NCBI GenBank assembly: GCA_032871835.1
Contig: CM065297.1
Location: 33,861,598 to 33,925,597, forward strand
Origin: Dipteronia dyeriana
Taxonomy: Eukaryota > Streptophyta > Magnoliopsida > Sapindales > Sapindaceae
Direction: 5' to 3'
Length of the DNA stretch: 64,000 nt
The notes under the pieces are model-generated. The model worked only from the letters and a program-made list of their open reading frames with translations. It was not told the origin of the DNA and did not search any database. The position numbers and the translations under genes were made by a program. Positions within the stretch are counted from its first letter, which is position 1; every line of letters begins with the position of its first letter. Shown piece after piece: positions 12,450 through 23,382 of the stretch.

Positions 12450-14060
12450 TAGATGTCCTTCCCGAATGAGGGTTTCTATATAATCTCTGAGCTGGTAACA
12501 CTTGAAAGTCTCATGACCGGTTTTCTTATGGAATATGCAGTATTTGGTTGTATCTCGCCGGGTGAACTGAGACTGTCATCGTGGCTCTTGTACCTTATTC
12601 TTTGCTTCTAGAATGATCAGGATTTCCTCCTGCTTTATCCGAAGAGAGGTGTAGTTGGTGTATCTACCTCATTATTTCTCTGTGGTCTATTCGGCATTAC
12701 GCCCATTTCCCCCGTCCTTGCTCTTTTCTTTGTTGTTTCCTTTATGTTTTCCCTTTTGGTTCTGCACCTTGGACTCAACATCCTTTTCGGGTTTTCCTCC
12801 ATACATGTAGCATCCTCCAATGACTAACTCTTCTTCTTCGGCTAGTGCATATCCTCCCGCCATATCTATCATATCTGCGTATCTGGTCAGACAGACTCTT
12901 CTAAGGTCAAAAGATAACCGTCTATTCTGTAGGTTGTTGATGAATGCATCAATTATCGCTTTATCGTTTGCACTGCCGATTTCTGATACTGCTTGACCGA
13001 ATCTCCCTAGGTATTTCTTCATCGACTCATCTTTCCCTTTCCCTTTCCCTTGTTTTATTTGAGAAAGGTAAGCCACTGATTTTTTCTTGTGAACATTGCT
13101 CAGAAATTACCTTAAGAAACTCCTGCTCAGTTCACTGAAACTTCTGATGCTTGCTGGGGGCAATCTCCCGAACCATCTTGAGCCCATGTCTCCTAGAGTT
13201 TGTGGAAAATTGAGGCATAGTAAGGGATCACTATGGACATACTGAGCCATAGCACTTTTATAGCGTATGACATGTTCTTTTGGGTCTGTATCCTTCTTGA
13301 ACTGCTCCACGTGTGACATCCTGAATCTTTCTGGGAATGAAGTCCGCAGGATGTCCCTAGTGAATGGGCTGTCAGAATCCTCGTCAGATAAATCGTTGTA
13401 CCCATAACGTCTGACCAGTGTGTCAATTTGACGTCTATTGTTCTTGAATTCTCGAGTTAGGCTCTGGATTACGACGTCTCTGTCTCTCACCAGACTTCCC
13501 TGATGGTTGAACCACTGGGTGATTGTCATTCCTATTTCTGGCTCTTCACTTTGATGCCGGGTTTCACGTATGATACCGTGATGACGCTTGCGATGGTGCC
13601 GATCGCTATCTTCTGATGACGACCGATCCTTGTGCCAGTTATGTTTGTGGTGTCTAGCACGGGCTGTCTGATCCTGGTTCTGTTTCTGGTGCGGTCGTTC
13701 TTCTTCAGGTGTTTCACGTCCAGCCTGATTGATTGGAGCAGAGTTCCTTCCGGCTTCCGGTGCATTTAGTTCTGGCCATACTATAACCGAACAAAGCCTC
13801 GCAGGTGGGAGGTTAGGAGTTTGTGCTTCTTCTGCAGCCAGTAGATCAACTCCTTCCTTTACTGCATCTGCTAGCAATTGTTGCAACGCCTCTCGGAATG
13901 TTTGTGTCAAGTCTCTACTGGTCGGAGGAACTTGCTGGATTCCTGCCAGGAATGTAGGTTGGTTCTCTATGGTTGCAGCGAGATTTCGAGAGCTACTGCC
14001 AATATGAAAGTTATCTAGAGATTTTTGGATATTCCCAGGACTGCTTCTGCTTCCTGCCAT
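12450..14060 (-). pseudogene. gag of gypsy element 1
   Basis: Seen: the Met at 14060 opens a frame of 317 codons with a charged, His/Arg-rich N-terminal half. The capsid-like retrotransposon gag region follows (FPERFRMSHVEQFKKDTDP, then QTLGDMGSRWFGRLP). The frame is stopped by TAA just after SRSFLR (about 13107) and resumes in the same frame with FLSNVHKKKSVAYLSQIK to about 12687. A region with a possible zinc-binding segment follows, as seen in Tat-like gag. It begins about 50 bp inside the 5' LTR, downstream of the primer-binding site. Family role: the particle-forming structural protein. Confidence 0.87.
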
Positions 14061-14088
14061 TATCTTTAATTAAATCGGAGGTTCAACG

Positions 14089-14106
14089 CCCTTCCTTCTA
14101 GCGCCA
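14089..14106 (-). other. Primer-binding site of gypsy element 1
   Basis: Read on the minus strand: TGGCGCTAGAAGGAAGGG, two bases inside the 5' LTR. The position and the TGGCGC start fit a tRNA primer site. I cannot name the tRNA with confidence. Confidence 0.7.
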
Positions 14107-14108
14107 AT

Positions 14109-14994
14109 TGTTGACGTCGATTTCTGGATGTATGAGAAAAGCCAACAAGGATTGGATTTTAGCTATGATTTTAAAGAGAAAGAGAATGAGAAAGTAATCA
14201 GACATAATTTTTTACGTGGTAAAACTCCGATGACCGGAGAAACGTCCACGGGTGGTTGAATGATCAACCAAGCCAAAATCCACTATGAATAAAATAATTA
14301 TTACAATTCTCGATCTCTCTTTCTTCTCTCTGTATTTTTCTATGATTGCTGTATATCTTTTTGTGACCAGATTATAGGTCTATTTATATGTCCATAGAAC
14401 CCTAATCTTCTTTGTACAAGTAATAAAAGAACTTTGTATTTAATTATGATTGTTTGCTTGTTCGAAGTAGTTTGTCTTCTTTCCTGTTTCGGAAACTTGT
14501 ATTGAGATCGAATGAGACTCTAGTAATGTAGTCCAATTAGAACTTATTTCCTTATAAGAGCGTAGACTTTTTGAAGAAGTAAAATTGTTGCCTGATTAGG
14601 AACTCTCTGCTTGATAATTCTGCTCTTCTTGGAATTCCTCTTTGATATGGATATCTTCGTGAATTTTAATGACTTGATTCGTGTGAGCTACACGCAAGGC
14701 TTTTTATTTTTCTTCATGTTTGTCCCGAGTAAGAAACTATATCAGCTGGTCCCGAGTGACATCATCTGATCCCGAGTAGAAAATCTCACCAACTAGCCCG
14801 AGTAGAAAGTATGTTTAACTGACCCCGAGTAGTATATGGCGTCAGTTGACCCCGAATAGGTCTTTGTTCAATACTTGTTTATTCGGGCTTCTCTTCTTTG
14901 GTGATGCCTTACAGGATGCCTATTCAGATGTCCACCTGACAAATTTATTCTTTTTGTCGATGACGTGTACGCCTGGTAAAATTCACATACGACA
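14109..14994 (-). repeat. 5' LTR of gypsy element 1
   Basis: 886 bp, TG...CA, direct repeat of 3856-4710, followed directly by the target duplication AAGTA. Confidence 0.92.
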
Positions 14995-14999
14995 AAGTA

Positions 15000-16772
15000 C
15001 TGCCTAAAAAGAAAAAAAAGAAAAAACCAAAGTGTAAAACACAACAAAAGTGGAGATCCCGTCGCCAAGAAAAGCATTGACCAAAATCTATCAATCTCTA
15101 AAAAAAGATTATCAAGGAGAGAATACAGGGAAAAGAGCAGTACTGAGAAAGTGAGAAATCAATTCCAAACATAATTATGAGAATATATACCAAAATATTT
15201 CTTCACCTGAGCCAAAAACAGGTCCCTCCATAATTTGCTTTATTCAACTTTACTGAATAAACGCTAATATAAAGTTTGGATTTTAGGTGGGACTTGGGAG
15301 CAGCGGCAGTGAGAAATGACATTTTTTGTTTTAATGTGAAGCAAATCCACACAAACAAGATAGAAGAGGGTAACTTTCAAAAATTGAATAATTACAAAAT
15401 CTACAAAGGCAAATGCTGTACTAATGCTGGTTATATATGAGAATCAGCATAAAACAAAGAACAAGAAAATGGTTAATACTAACATTAACATATTTCCATA
15501 TCCATTACATCAGTTGACAAATTTGAGCTGCTACTGCTGCTTCTTAAGAGGAAAAGAACCAAATACAAAAAACAGTTGGAGCTTTTTGAGTCTCTATTTC
15601 CTTTGTTTAACGACATCAATGAGTACTACTATGGTCTATACATCTTCTGGAAAGCAACCAACATGAGATAAGCAATTGGGGCATCCAAACTCTGGTCGTT
15701 TGTCGAGGAAATGGGATGGGATGATGAAGTTGGGAGAAAAGTGTCGATAGGTACAATTAACTGGAGGCAACAATAGAGCCAATAATCTATCCATTGCCTG
15801 AAGCCGCCCACTCTTACTGCAGCATCAATATATAAATTAAAGGTCGAGAGTTCACCTGCAAACTTTAGTACATAGTGTTTGACAGCTGCAGATCCAGTGC
15901 TGCATGAACAAAAACAGGAGTAAAGACTCGGATAAGCAAGGAGTCATCTCCAGGACTAAAATGATCAGTTGAACAAGGGAGAGAAGTTGAAGAGGTCATG
16001 ATATCGTACTAAAAGAGCATAAAGAGTTGCTTCAGGCCTGATCCCTAGAGCATGCTCCTGTAACCAGGAAACAAGTAAAAGTGAACAGACAATTTTAACT
16101 TCGATAGATATTGTCAACATTTAAGCAGCCTGAATCGGCAAAAACATAAACTGAATAGCGACGGCCATTATTGTGATGTGTCTAATACATGATAAACTGA
16201 AGAGCCTCTTGCATGTATGGGTAAAACACATTGAAATCCAGTAAACATTAAAAAACTTAAAAAATCTCACTTCAGTAAGAAACACTAATAAATTTTTCTG
16301 AATATCAAATGACCAATAGACAACCTCTACTTACAAAAATGTTTATGCTTTTTTCACTGACAATACATTGAAATTAATTAAACACACAACAAACTGTACA
16401 AAAAAGGAAACTGCAAAACAGGGCACTGCTACACCACCACCCCAATTTCATATGTAAAATTTTCACAACAACATCTTCCAGCCAAAAATCAACTTAGCCC
16501 TTGTTGACAAAGAAAACAAAGTACAAAGCTCATCTACAAGGAAAACTTAAGCTAGCTTAATGATATAGACTCACACTTGGGCACTACTCAACCTTGATCA
16601 ATTCCAAATAAAACTTGAACGCCAATTGATATAACTACTGCTCTGAAAACAGAAGGGAAGAACAACTCAATTACAGCAATCTTATCTACAGAAACCTTGC
16701 CTGAAGCAACAGAACTCTGCAATCCTGGTCTTAGTTTACTTGAGCTGTGAAAAGTGTGCTCTTTCAATAATT
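15000..16772. other. Non-coding stretch between gypsy 1 and the next exon
   Basis: AT-rich with no convincing exon. The part nearest 16773 is probably the 3' untranslated region of the minus-strand gene whose last exon follows. Short ORFs here look like chance. Confidence 0.5.
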
Positions 16773-17055
16773 CTATGGACTCTCATTTGCTGAACTGGGC
16801 AGTGAAGAGGCTCTTTTTAACCAGTCCAGGCGTTCATAAGTGAAACTTTTCAAATTAGGCACTTCTTTTTCCAAGCGCATTAGAACAGCTGATAATGTCT
16901 TGCAATCAATAAGCTCTTCTAGCTTGCTGGCTGGTAGTAGTACTTGGTAAATAAGATGTTTTTTAGGTACTGGTTCAGTAGTCGCACAATCTAGTCCATC
17001 ATCAAGGTGAGGAAAAAAACGTTTTTTCTGATCTGTGAAAGCCTTAAGAGCGAGC
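16773..17055 (-). CDS. Last exon of an unrecognised plant gene
   Basis: Seen: minus-strand coding sequence of about 94 codons, from a good splice acceptor (pyrimidine-rich, ending TTTCAG at about 17056-17061) to a TAG stop at 16773. It encodes LALKAFTDQKKRFFPHLDDG, then PKKHLIYQVLLPASKLEEL and a C-terminus rich in Leu, Glu and Lys (LMRLEKEVPNLKSFTYERLD), predicted helical. Codon use and lack of disruption look like a real, maintained exon. Upstream exons were not found; they may be very distant or separated by the transposons at 17.9-29 kb. I do not recognise the family. Confidence 0.6.
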
Positions 17056-17927
17056 CTGAAATACAAGCAGAAGTTGATGAATCTCCAATACAATCATAAT
17101 CACAATCAGTAGGTCACCAATAAGGCAATAAGGGATTGGGAATAAATAGAATGTATATTTATGATGTACACCCATGTCACCAAGTAATAGTGGCTACATA
17201 TTGAACTTTTGATAAAACCCACTTTATTGAGGTTTCGTAATATCACCCACTTACATCTAAAGAAAAAGACGAGATTTCAAGAGTTTAAAAAAAAGAAGAA
17301 GGAAAATTAGAAGATTTTATTTTCTATACTGAATTTTAAATGAACAAAATTGTACTTATTTTTTATTTTTGAATATTATGTAGGGAAACTTCAGTTAAGC
17401 ACACCCGTGCGACACTTAGGTAGCTTTTGGATGAATGTTATTAAGTAAGTCTTGAAGAGTCACTCTCATACACAAAACAGAGGGGTTAGCTATTTACAGT
17501 GAGCCACCTCCTCAATGAATGACTATAATGATTGTTTTTCAGAAGAATCTATAATTATGTATAAGGATCTAGAACCTTCATACTTGTATCTACATGAGTG
17601 TACATGTCTCTAGATAATTCTATATCTATCTAGATATGTACAAGAATAACCTATAATGATTATGTTGCTAGAGACTTCCGGAAGTAAACCAATACTAGAA
17701 ATGTGTGAAAATCTCTAGAATCTTCTAAGAGTTTGGCCTTGTTGTGGGCTTGTTGGGCTCTTTGGATGGAATTCGGGCTTTTGGCGGCCCGTGACAATAT
17801 GCTTACAATATGTTTGAGTGATTTGATGTGGTTGTATGTCTAGCAACATCATTTGTAGAGTAACGTTCTTTTTTAGTAGTCAACATTCGTAAGCCGGCCT
17901 ACATAAAGTCTCAAATAAGGACTTTAA
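17056..17927. other. Non-coding, probably intron or spacer
   Basis: No exon recognised. The stretch around 17690-17815 (ending GGCGGCCCGTGACA) resembles the inner end of a plant copia LTR, but no partner repeat is visible. It ends at the TAA target site of the next MITE. Confidence 0.4.
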
Positions 17928-18672
17928 GGCCTAGTTTGAGATTGTTTTTCGGGCTGCTTTTGAAGCTAAAAGTGCTTCTGAAGTTGTTTTGGAGTGTTTG
18001 GTAAAATTTCTGAAAAGTGTTTTTTGTCTCTTTTGGCTTCCCCCACAGCAGAAATTGGGAAGTTACAAATTGATACTTTTAGAAATCAGCTTCCTAGGAA
18101 GCAGAAATGAAAACACACTCAACCCTCTTATTAATGATTTTTTTTTCCAAACTTACTATTTTATATTTTCCCTTTTATGAAATTTACCACATAACAAAAC
18201 ACGCACTTAGTATTTATTATTTTATTTACAATTTAGTATAATATATACTTTGCTATTTAGGTGTTGTCTATTTCAATTGTGTAATCTTATGAATCCTTAA
18301 ATCAAATTATGCTAGTTTTCTTGATATATTTACAATATATGTGGCAATAGATAAAAAAAAAATATTAAAGCAAAATTATATATTTTTTAACAATTTTTTT
18401 TTTTATAACAAGTTTATGGTCACACAAAAATAAAATAAATTATTTATTTTCAAATTATCTTAAATATTCATTTTTATCTTTTCTAGTAATTTTGTACAGT
18501 CACAATACCTTTTTACGAAACACATTGAAATTGCTTTTGGTTCTCACAACACTTTTAGAAATCAGTTTACTAAACACTCAACTGATTTTTCTCACAGTAA
18601 ATCCAAAAGCAATTCCCCTACAGCAGAATCAAAAGTAATTTTCCCCACAGCACATCAATACCAAACTGGGCC
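17928..18672. mobile_element. PIF/Harbinger-type MITE (MITE-1)
   Basis: Seen: 745 bp with terminal inverted repeats GGCCTAGTTTGAGATTG (left) and GGCCCAGTTTGGTATTG (right, reverse complement). It is flanked by a 3-bp TAA on both sides (17925-17927 and 18673-18675). The interior is AT-rich and non-coding, with GCTGTGGGG-type subterminal motifs. The 3-bp TWA duplication and GGCC-type ends fit PIF/Harbinger (Tourist-like) elements. Confidence 0.82.
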
Positions 18673-18675
18673 TAA

Positions 18676-19902
18676 GAGAGATAACGAATTGTGAATTAAA
18701 CTGTTGAAGAGACACTTGCTCTCTTTCTTAAGCCTTATTTTGGGTAAAATTTATATTAATCTCTCTTTTAGAATCCTCTCCTTCTCCCAAACTCTTCTTC
18801 CAATTTCCTGGATTGTTAAACCCTAACATTTCAGCTAATGCTGCAAAAGGACTAAGGTACTTATACAGATCATGTGGTTATTACAAATTTGGCACTTGGA
18901 CATGAACCATGACAGCACCCAAAGCATAAAGATCTATGAAGGAACACTTTCTCTGTTCTCACCCCCAGATCAACACACCAATATTTCATCTGCAAGGAAA
19001 ATCAACTGGAGCGTCTAATATAACGCCAACGCAAATCACACAAGTGTTCAGCAAAAATAAACTACGTAGGATTTCCAACATAGTAAATCCACCATCAATG
19101 ATAACTCCAAGCTATCCATATTCATCTGGATGAATGCCTCCAAAACAATAGTTGCACAGAAACTCTAAAAACTATGCCTCCAAAAAGAGAGAAGCCCATG
19201 AAAAGACACCTCACTTACTACTATTAGGCTAAATTAAGATACATAACGCTACTCAATCAAAATATTTATCTAAAAATAAACCCAAATGATTTAACCTTAT
19301 CACGTCATTCACCATATTAACCTTATCATGTCATTCACTATATCGTCAATTACATGGTATGGACAAATAAAACACATCATTTCAATTGACTTTTGGACTT
19401 ATTTTTTTAGTTACATATTATTACTCGTTAAGATATGAACAAAATAAACTAAAGATAGAATCTCAATCTTGTATATCAAATTTATGTTCCTTTATGATAC
19501 ACATCAAATATTAATGGACTGATACAAACTTTATAAGTTTATATAAATCCATCAAAGCATGTATCATCATCTATCACAATTCACAAGAGGTGGAAATTTA
19601 AAACTCCCATGACGTGAAGTATTTCTCTTGATTTCTATCGACTAGAGTCCCTTCTTTTGAGTTTCAGTATTTTGGGGTTGAAAAATTGAAAATTTCAATT
19701 CAAAGCTTTTGTAAAATAGCACTTGAAGCATACAAAAACAATGAATATCCCTAGTTCTTTCCATCTATATTTCTTCTATTTTAAGATTTAGATGTAGAAA
19801 CTCAAAAACTAAGTAGTAATTAAGCATCATATTGAAAAGCTTAAGCCTATGCTTCAAGCAAGACAAATAAGTTTGCCAGCACCTCTACTTTGAAACTAAG
19901 AT
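18676..19902. other. AT-rich spacer, no gene recognised
   Basis: No coding region supported. The stretch 18840-18960 has more balanced composition but shows no recognisable protein. Confidence 0.4.
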
Positions 19903-20732
19903 TTAGGTCCAGTTTAGCATTGTTGTGCTGTGGGGGGAGTTGCTTTTGGATCTGCTGTGGGGGGAGTTGCTTTTGGATCTGCTGTGGGAATAATCAACTA
20001 AACCATTTTAATGTGTTTGGTAAACTAAAAATAAAAAGTATTGTGACCGTGTAAAATTACCAAAAGGATATCAGTGTAATGAAACTTGTCCTTATCTACT
20101 ACAATTCTTTAAAGAACTTCAACATAATTTTTTTTATAGGGATTTTAATAATTGAAAATGAAGGTTAATATTTGGAACTAAAATAATAATAATAATAATA
20201 ATTTCTCCTTTTCTATAAAATATAAAATAATAAAATTATCGTTATTATTTCTCGATATTTATATCACCAAACATTTAATTTTTAATTCAACTGCCTATAT
20301 ATATATATATATTTGTTTTTGTTTTTGTTTTATATAACTATTAAAAGAATCCTTAGAATCTTAGATACATGTACATTTCTTGAAAATTCCTATAATAAAC
20401 AGAACTGAAAATGGATACAATTTCACTAAATATTTGAAACAGGGTGTATGTAATCAACATTTCATTTTACAATTTGTTCATTACAAATTGAAAGACACTA
20501 CAGGCACTAACCATTACAGTAGTACCTACTGCAAATGTTTGTAAATGACATCGAATATGGCAGGCCATGAACATATCTCATGTCCACTGATAAGTTTTTG
20601 GAATAAGACCATCAGACTCGACAACCGATAAGTTTTTCTCTATTAAAGCACGATCATTATTCCCTACATCTTCAAACCGATGTCTGGATTGACCTTGTGA
20701 ATAGCCAAATATCTCATCATCAACTTCAAAGG

Positions 20733-21345
20733 TTAACTAACATCATCTATGTTGAGACCATCACATAGATCATCACCATCTGGAAGCTTAAGATCCTTAA
20801 AGTTTGAACAACCCTGCATTACATGTAGTAAAAATACCATATCTTAATAAAATTATTATTATGCAAATGGAACACAAAAGTTTCCAAAAGGATTACCTTT
20901 GGCTCGCTGGACTCCTCCGAATAGAAGGCTGGTTGATCACCACAATGAGGAATGTAATTTGGATTCAATGGCTGCACAATCGAAGAACTTGTCCAAATCC
21001 ATGGTTCAAACTTGTTACAAGGGTCCAATTCCTCCAACTTGCCTCCTGTCACCAACCCACATGAAACCTCATTCTCAAAAATTCTCATTCTCTGCCGAAG
21101 AACTAACAGCCCCCCGACCATTGACAGGATTGCTTGGACAAGGAACAACATCAAGAACTGAAGACCAAATTCTTGTAAATTCAGCCGTAGAATGACAACC
21201 CATGTAACAATCAAAAACCTAACATCTATGACCCAAACTTGAGCAACCACCATCATTCCAATCACACCTTGACACAGACATTTTCTCATCCATGCACCAG
21301 ACAGTTGCAGGCTGAGAATTGCACTTGTTACACCATAAATCAAAC
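20733..21345 (-). pseudogene. Captured CONSTANS-like (B-box zinc finger) gene fragment
   Basis: Seen on the minus strand: CNKCNSQPATVWCMDEK followed by a Cys/His-containing stretch (CDWNDGGCSSLGHR) and DCYMGCHSTAEFTRIWSSVL. This is the B-box 2 signature and conserved following segment of COL-type proteins. It continues through FENEVSCGLVTGGKLEELD to AFYSEESSEPK at 20897. A GT-AG intron follows (20814-20896), then a short last exon GCSNFKDLKLPDGDDL ending in TAA at 20733. Damage: an in-frame TAG inside the B-box where Gln is expected, and a one-base frameshift in a run of A near 21077. B-box 1 and the CCT domain are missing. Family role: DNA-associated regulators of flowering and light response. 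It is embedded in a transposon and so is most likely a transduplicate. Confidence 0.7.
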
Positions 21346-21505
21346 AAAGATGTTGAACACCCTAACTGGGATGAGTACCAAAATCATGAAAATTCTAAAC
21401 ATCCTAGATTAGTCTGAAAACTCTACTAAAATACAAAACAACGATGAATGAATGAATAAGATATCGCCAGCCTGCATTATTCTCATTAAATAAATAAATA
21501 AACAT

Positions 21506-22056
21506 ATATATATATATATATATATATAGTGATTTTCCTGTCAGTATGTACTTTTATCGGTACGTTGCATGTGGATCATTGATTATGAATAAGTTTTGAC
21601 AAGTGCATACACTTTGAATCAAAACATGCAAATCTAAGGGTCCACATTCGACGCGCTGACGAATTTATATCGGTGCGCACTGACTTGAAAATTTTCGTAT
21701 ATATACAGCCAGAATCAACCGCCATAAACTAATATTCTACAAGCAAATACATCCTGAAACTAGATATATTCAACTGTCAAGTTTAGAATTTTATCAGGCC
21801 AAAAGTAAGTTTGTAATTAGAAAACAAGAGTGAATATTCAGTATAAAGAAAATAGCAAAAACTAATACTTAATGAACTCAAAAATTCTGCACCTGGCATT
21901 GAATACTGTTTCATGCCATAAACAATATCCAACCAAACCAACATATATATATATATATATATATCAACCTATTCAATTAGTTCATCTAAAAATGATAAAA
22001 CATTATTCATTACAATATCAAAACAATAATAATAAGGTATATATATATATATATCA
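21506..22056. repeat. (AT)n microsatellites
   Basis: Short TA/AT runs at about 21506-21530, 21943-21964 and 22037-22055, inside the Pack-type element. Confidence 0.85.
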
Positions 22057-22862
22057 ACCTCAATTAATTGTTAATGAACTTAAAAATGTACAAGTCATTA
22101 AATCAAACCTGGGTTACATGAAGCTTTCCTTCGACATTATCAGAACGATGAGGGTGTGGTTATACTGGTTTCACTTCAATTCCTGGTATCAAAATCACCA
22201 AAGCCACATTAACAATCAAACCTTAACTATTAAACTGCAAAATCAAAAGAAAAAAGTATCATCAATATAATTTTATCGCTATCGTTTCTAATATATTTAA
22301 AATACAGTGGTGTTATGAGATGGTGTAGCACCAAAAGTAATCATTTTTTTTTTTTGTTTTTTGTTTTTTGTTTTCAATGATTTTAGGCAAACAAAAACAC
22401 ATTGAACAATGAAATTGAAGTTAAAAATGAACAAAATTGAGTGGATATGGAAATTGAAGAGAGAACTGACCCCATAACCCCATTTATGTAGAGAAATTGA
22501 CATTACACCCTAAACATGAACACATTACATAGATAATGCAATTAGAACGAAATTAGAAATAACTTCGATAGTTCGAACTTGAAAACGAGAGAAATTTGAG
22601 AAGAAAAATCGTAGCTGCTTTGATTTTTCAATTTGCAAGAGAGACGAGAAATCGAAGCTTGGGTAAAAAATCAGTAAAAAATACTGTAGCGTATTTCCAA
22701 AAGCAGAAGCTGATTTCCAAAAGTATGTATTTATAACTTTTTAAAAACTCAATTGAAAAAAGCTAAAAGTAACCAAAAACATTTCTTTATAATTTTACCA
22801 AACACCCTATTATCGATCCGGAATCACTTTTAGCTTCAAAAGCAATTGAAAAACACAAAACC

Positions 22863-23374
22863 CACTTGCTAAAGTCCGTGGTTGATTTACTAAAAACATG
22901 ATTACATTTTCTTGTTAGCTTGTAAACAAAATCTCAGAGTTAAACATCCGAAATGCAATTTTGTTTTTCTTCAAACATCTATTCACGGCTGTGTACACAT
23001 GACAATCAGAGTCATTTCATAGTTAATTAAGTCTATGACATGATGCTGATTTGACAAACCTATTATTAAGGAACTCCATCTAAATAATTCCAATTAAACA
23101 CATCACCGCTTAATGTTGATTCGCAAATTCTCATGACATGGCAAAAAGACTAATCATAAATGAAATTGATAATGCTGGTTCTGTTGATGGCAGATGCACC
23201 AGCAGCCTGTCCAGCGAGCTGACGTTCCCAAGCATATGCAACGACCGCACCATCTGGACATACCACCTGGTGCACGTTGTAAGACCAGAAATTTTTCCTC
23301 ATTATTAGTAATAATAATAAACAATAGATAATAGAATAGAAAATTGAACTCCCGTTAGTCTAATTGGTACGTGG
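22863..23374. other. Spacer with a possible orphan exon on the minus strand
   Basis: Mostly AT-rich. On the minus strand from 23266 to 23150 an AG-preceded stretch of distinctly higher GC reads VVCPDGAVVAYAWERQLAGQ and on to a TAG stop, which looks like an exon relic. The protein family is not recognised. Confidence 0.35.
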
Positions 23375-23382
23375 TTTATTAG

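Larger units (their letters stand above)
3856..14994 (-). mobile_element. Ty3/gypsy LTR retrotransposon 1, complete but decayed
   Basis: Seen: two direct repeats starting TGTTGACGTCGAT and ending ACA (3856-4710 and 14109-14994) enclose gag, protease, RT, RNase H and integrase, all read on the minus strand in the order protease-RT-RNaseH-integrase. The element is flanked by a perfect 5-bp duplication AAGTA (3851-3855 and 14995-14999). A primer-binding site lies inside the right LTR, which is the element's 5' LTR, and a purine-rich stretch lies inside the left LTR. An extra ORF on the opposite strand lies between integrase and the 3' LTR. Total length is 11.1 kb. The extra ORF, the gag style and the lack of a chromodomain suggest the Tat lineage (inference). 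Several stops and frameshifts make it non-autonomous now. Confidence 0.93.
19906..22862 (-). mobile_element. Pack-type PIF/Harbinger element carrying gene fragments
   Basis: Seen: the left end (GGTCCAGTTTAGCATTG, then GCTGTGGGG) matches the reverse complement of the right end of MITE-1. The right end (22690-22860, containing CAATTGAAAAACAC and CTTTTAGCTTCAAAAGC) matches the reverse complement of the left end of MITE-1. So this is an opposite-orientation relative about 3 kb long. Its interior holds a decayed B-box gene fragment absent from MITE-1. Left flank TTA; the right terminus is degenerate and its exact base is uncertain. No transposase is seen, so it is non-autonomous. Confidence 0.68.

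Noticed and set aside
15629..15811. 60-codon minus-strand ORF before the isolated exon
   Set aside because: No recognisable protein and no splice context linking it to 16773.
17690..17815. Possible copia LTR end
   Set aside because: Suggestive composition only; no partner repeat, primer site or duplication found.
18860..18950. Kinase-like DLYALGAV peptide on the minus strand
   Set aside because: Too short, surrounded by stops, no supporting motif.
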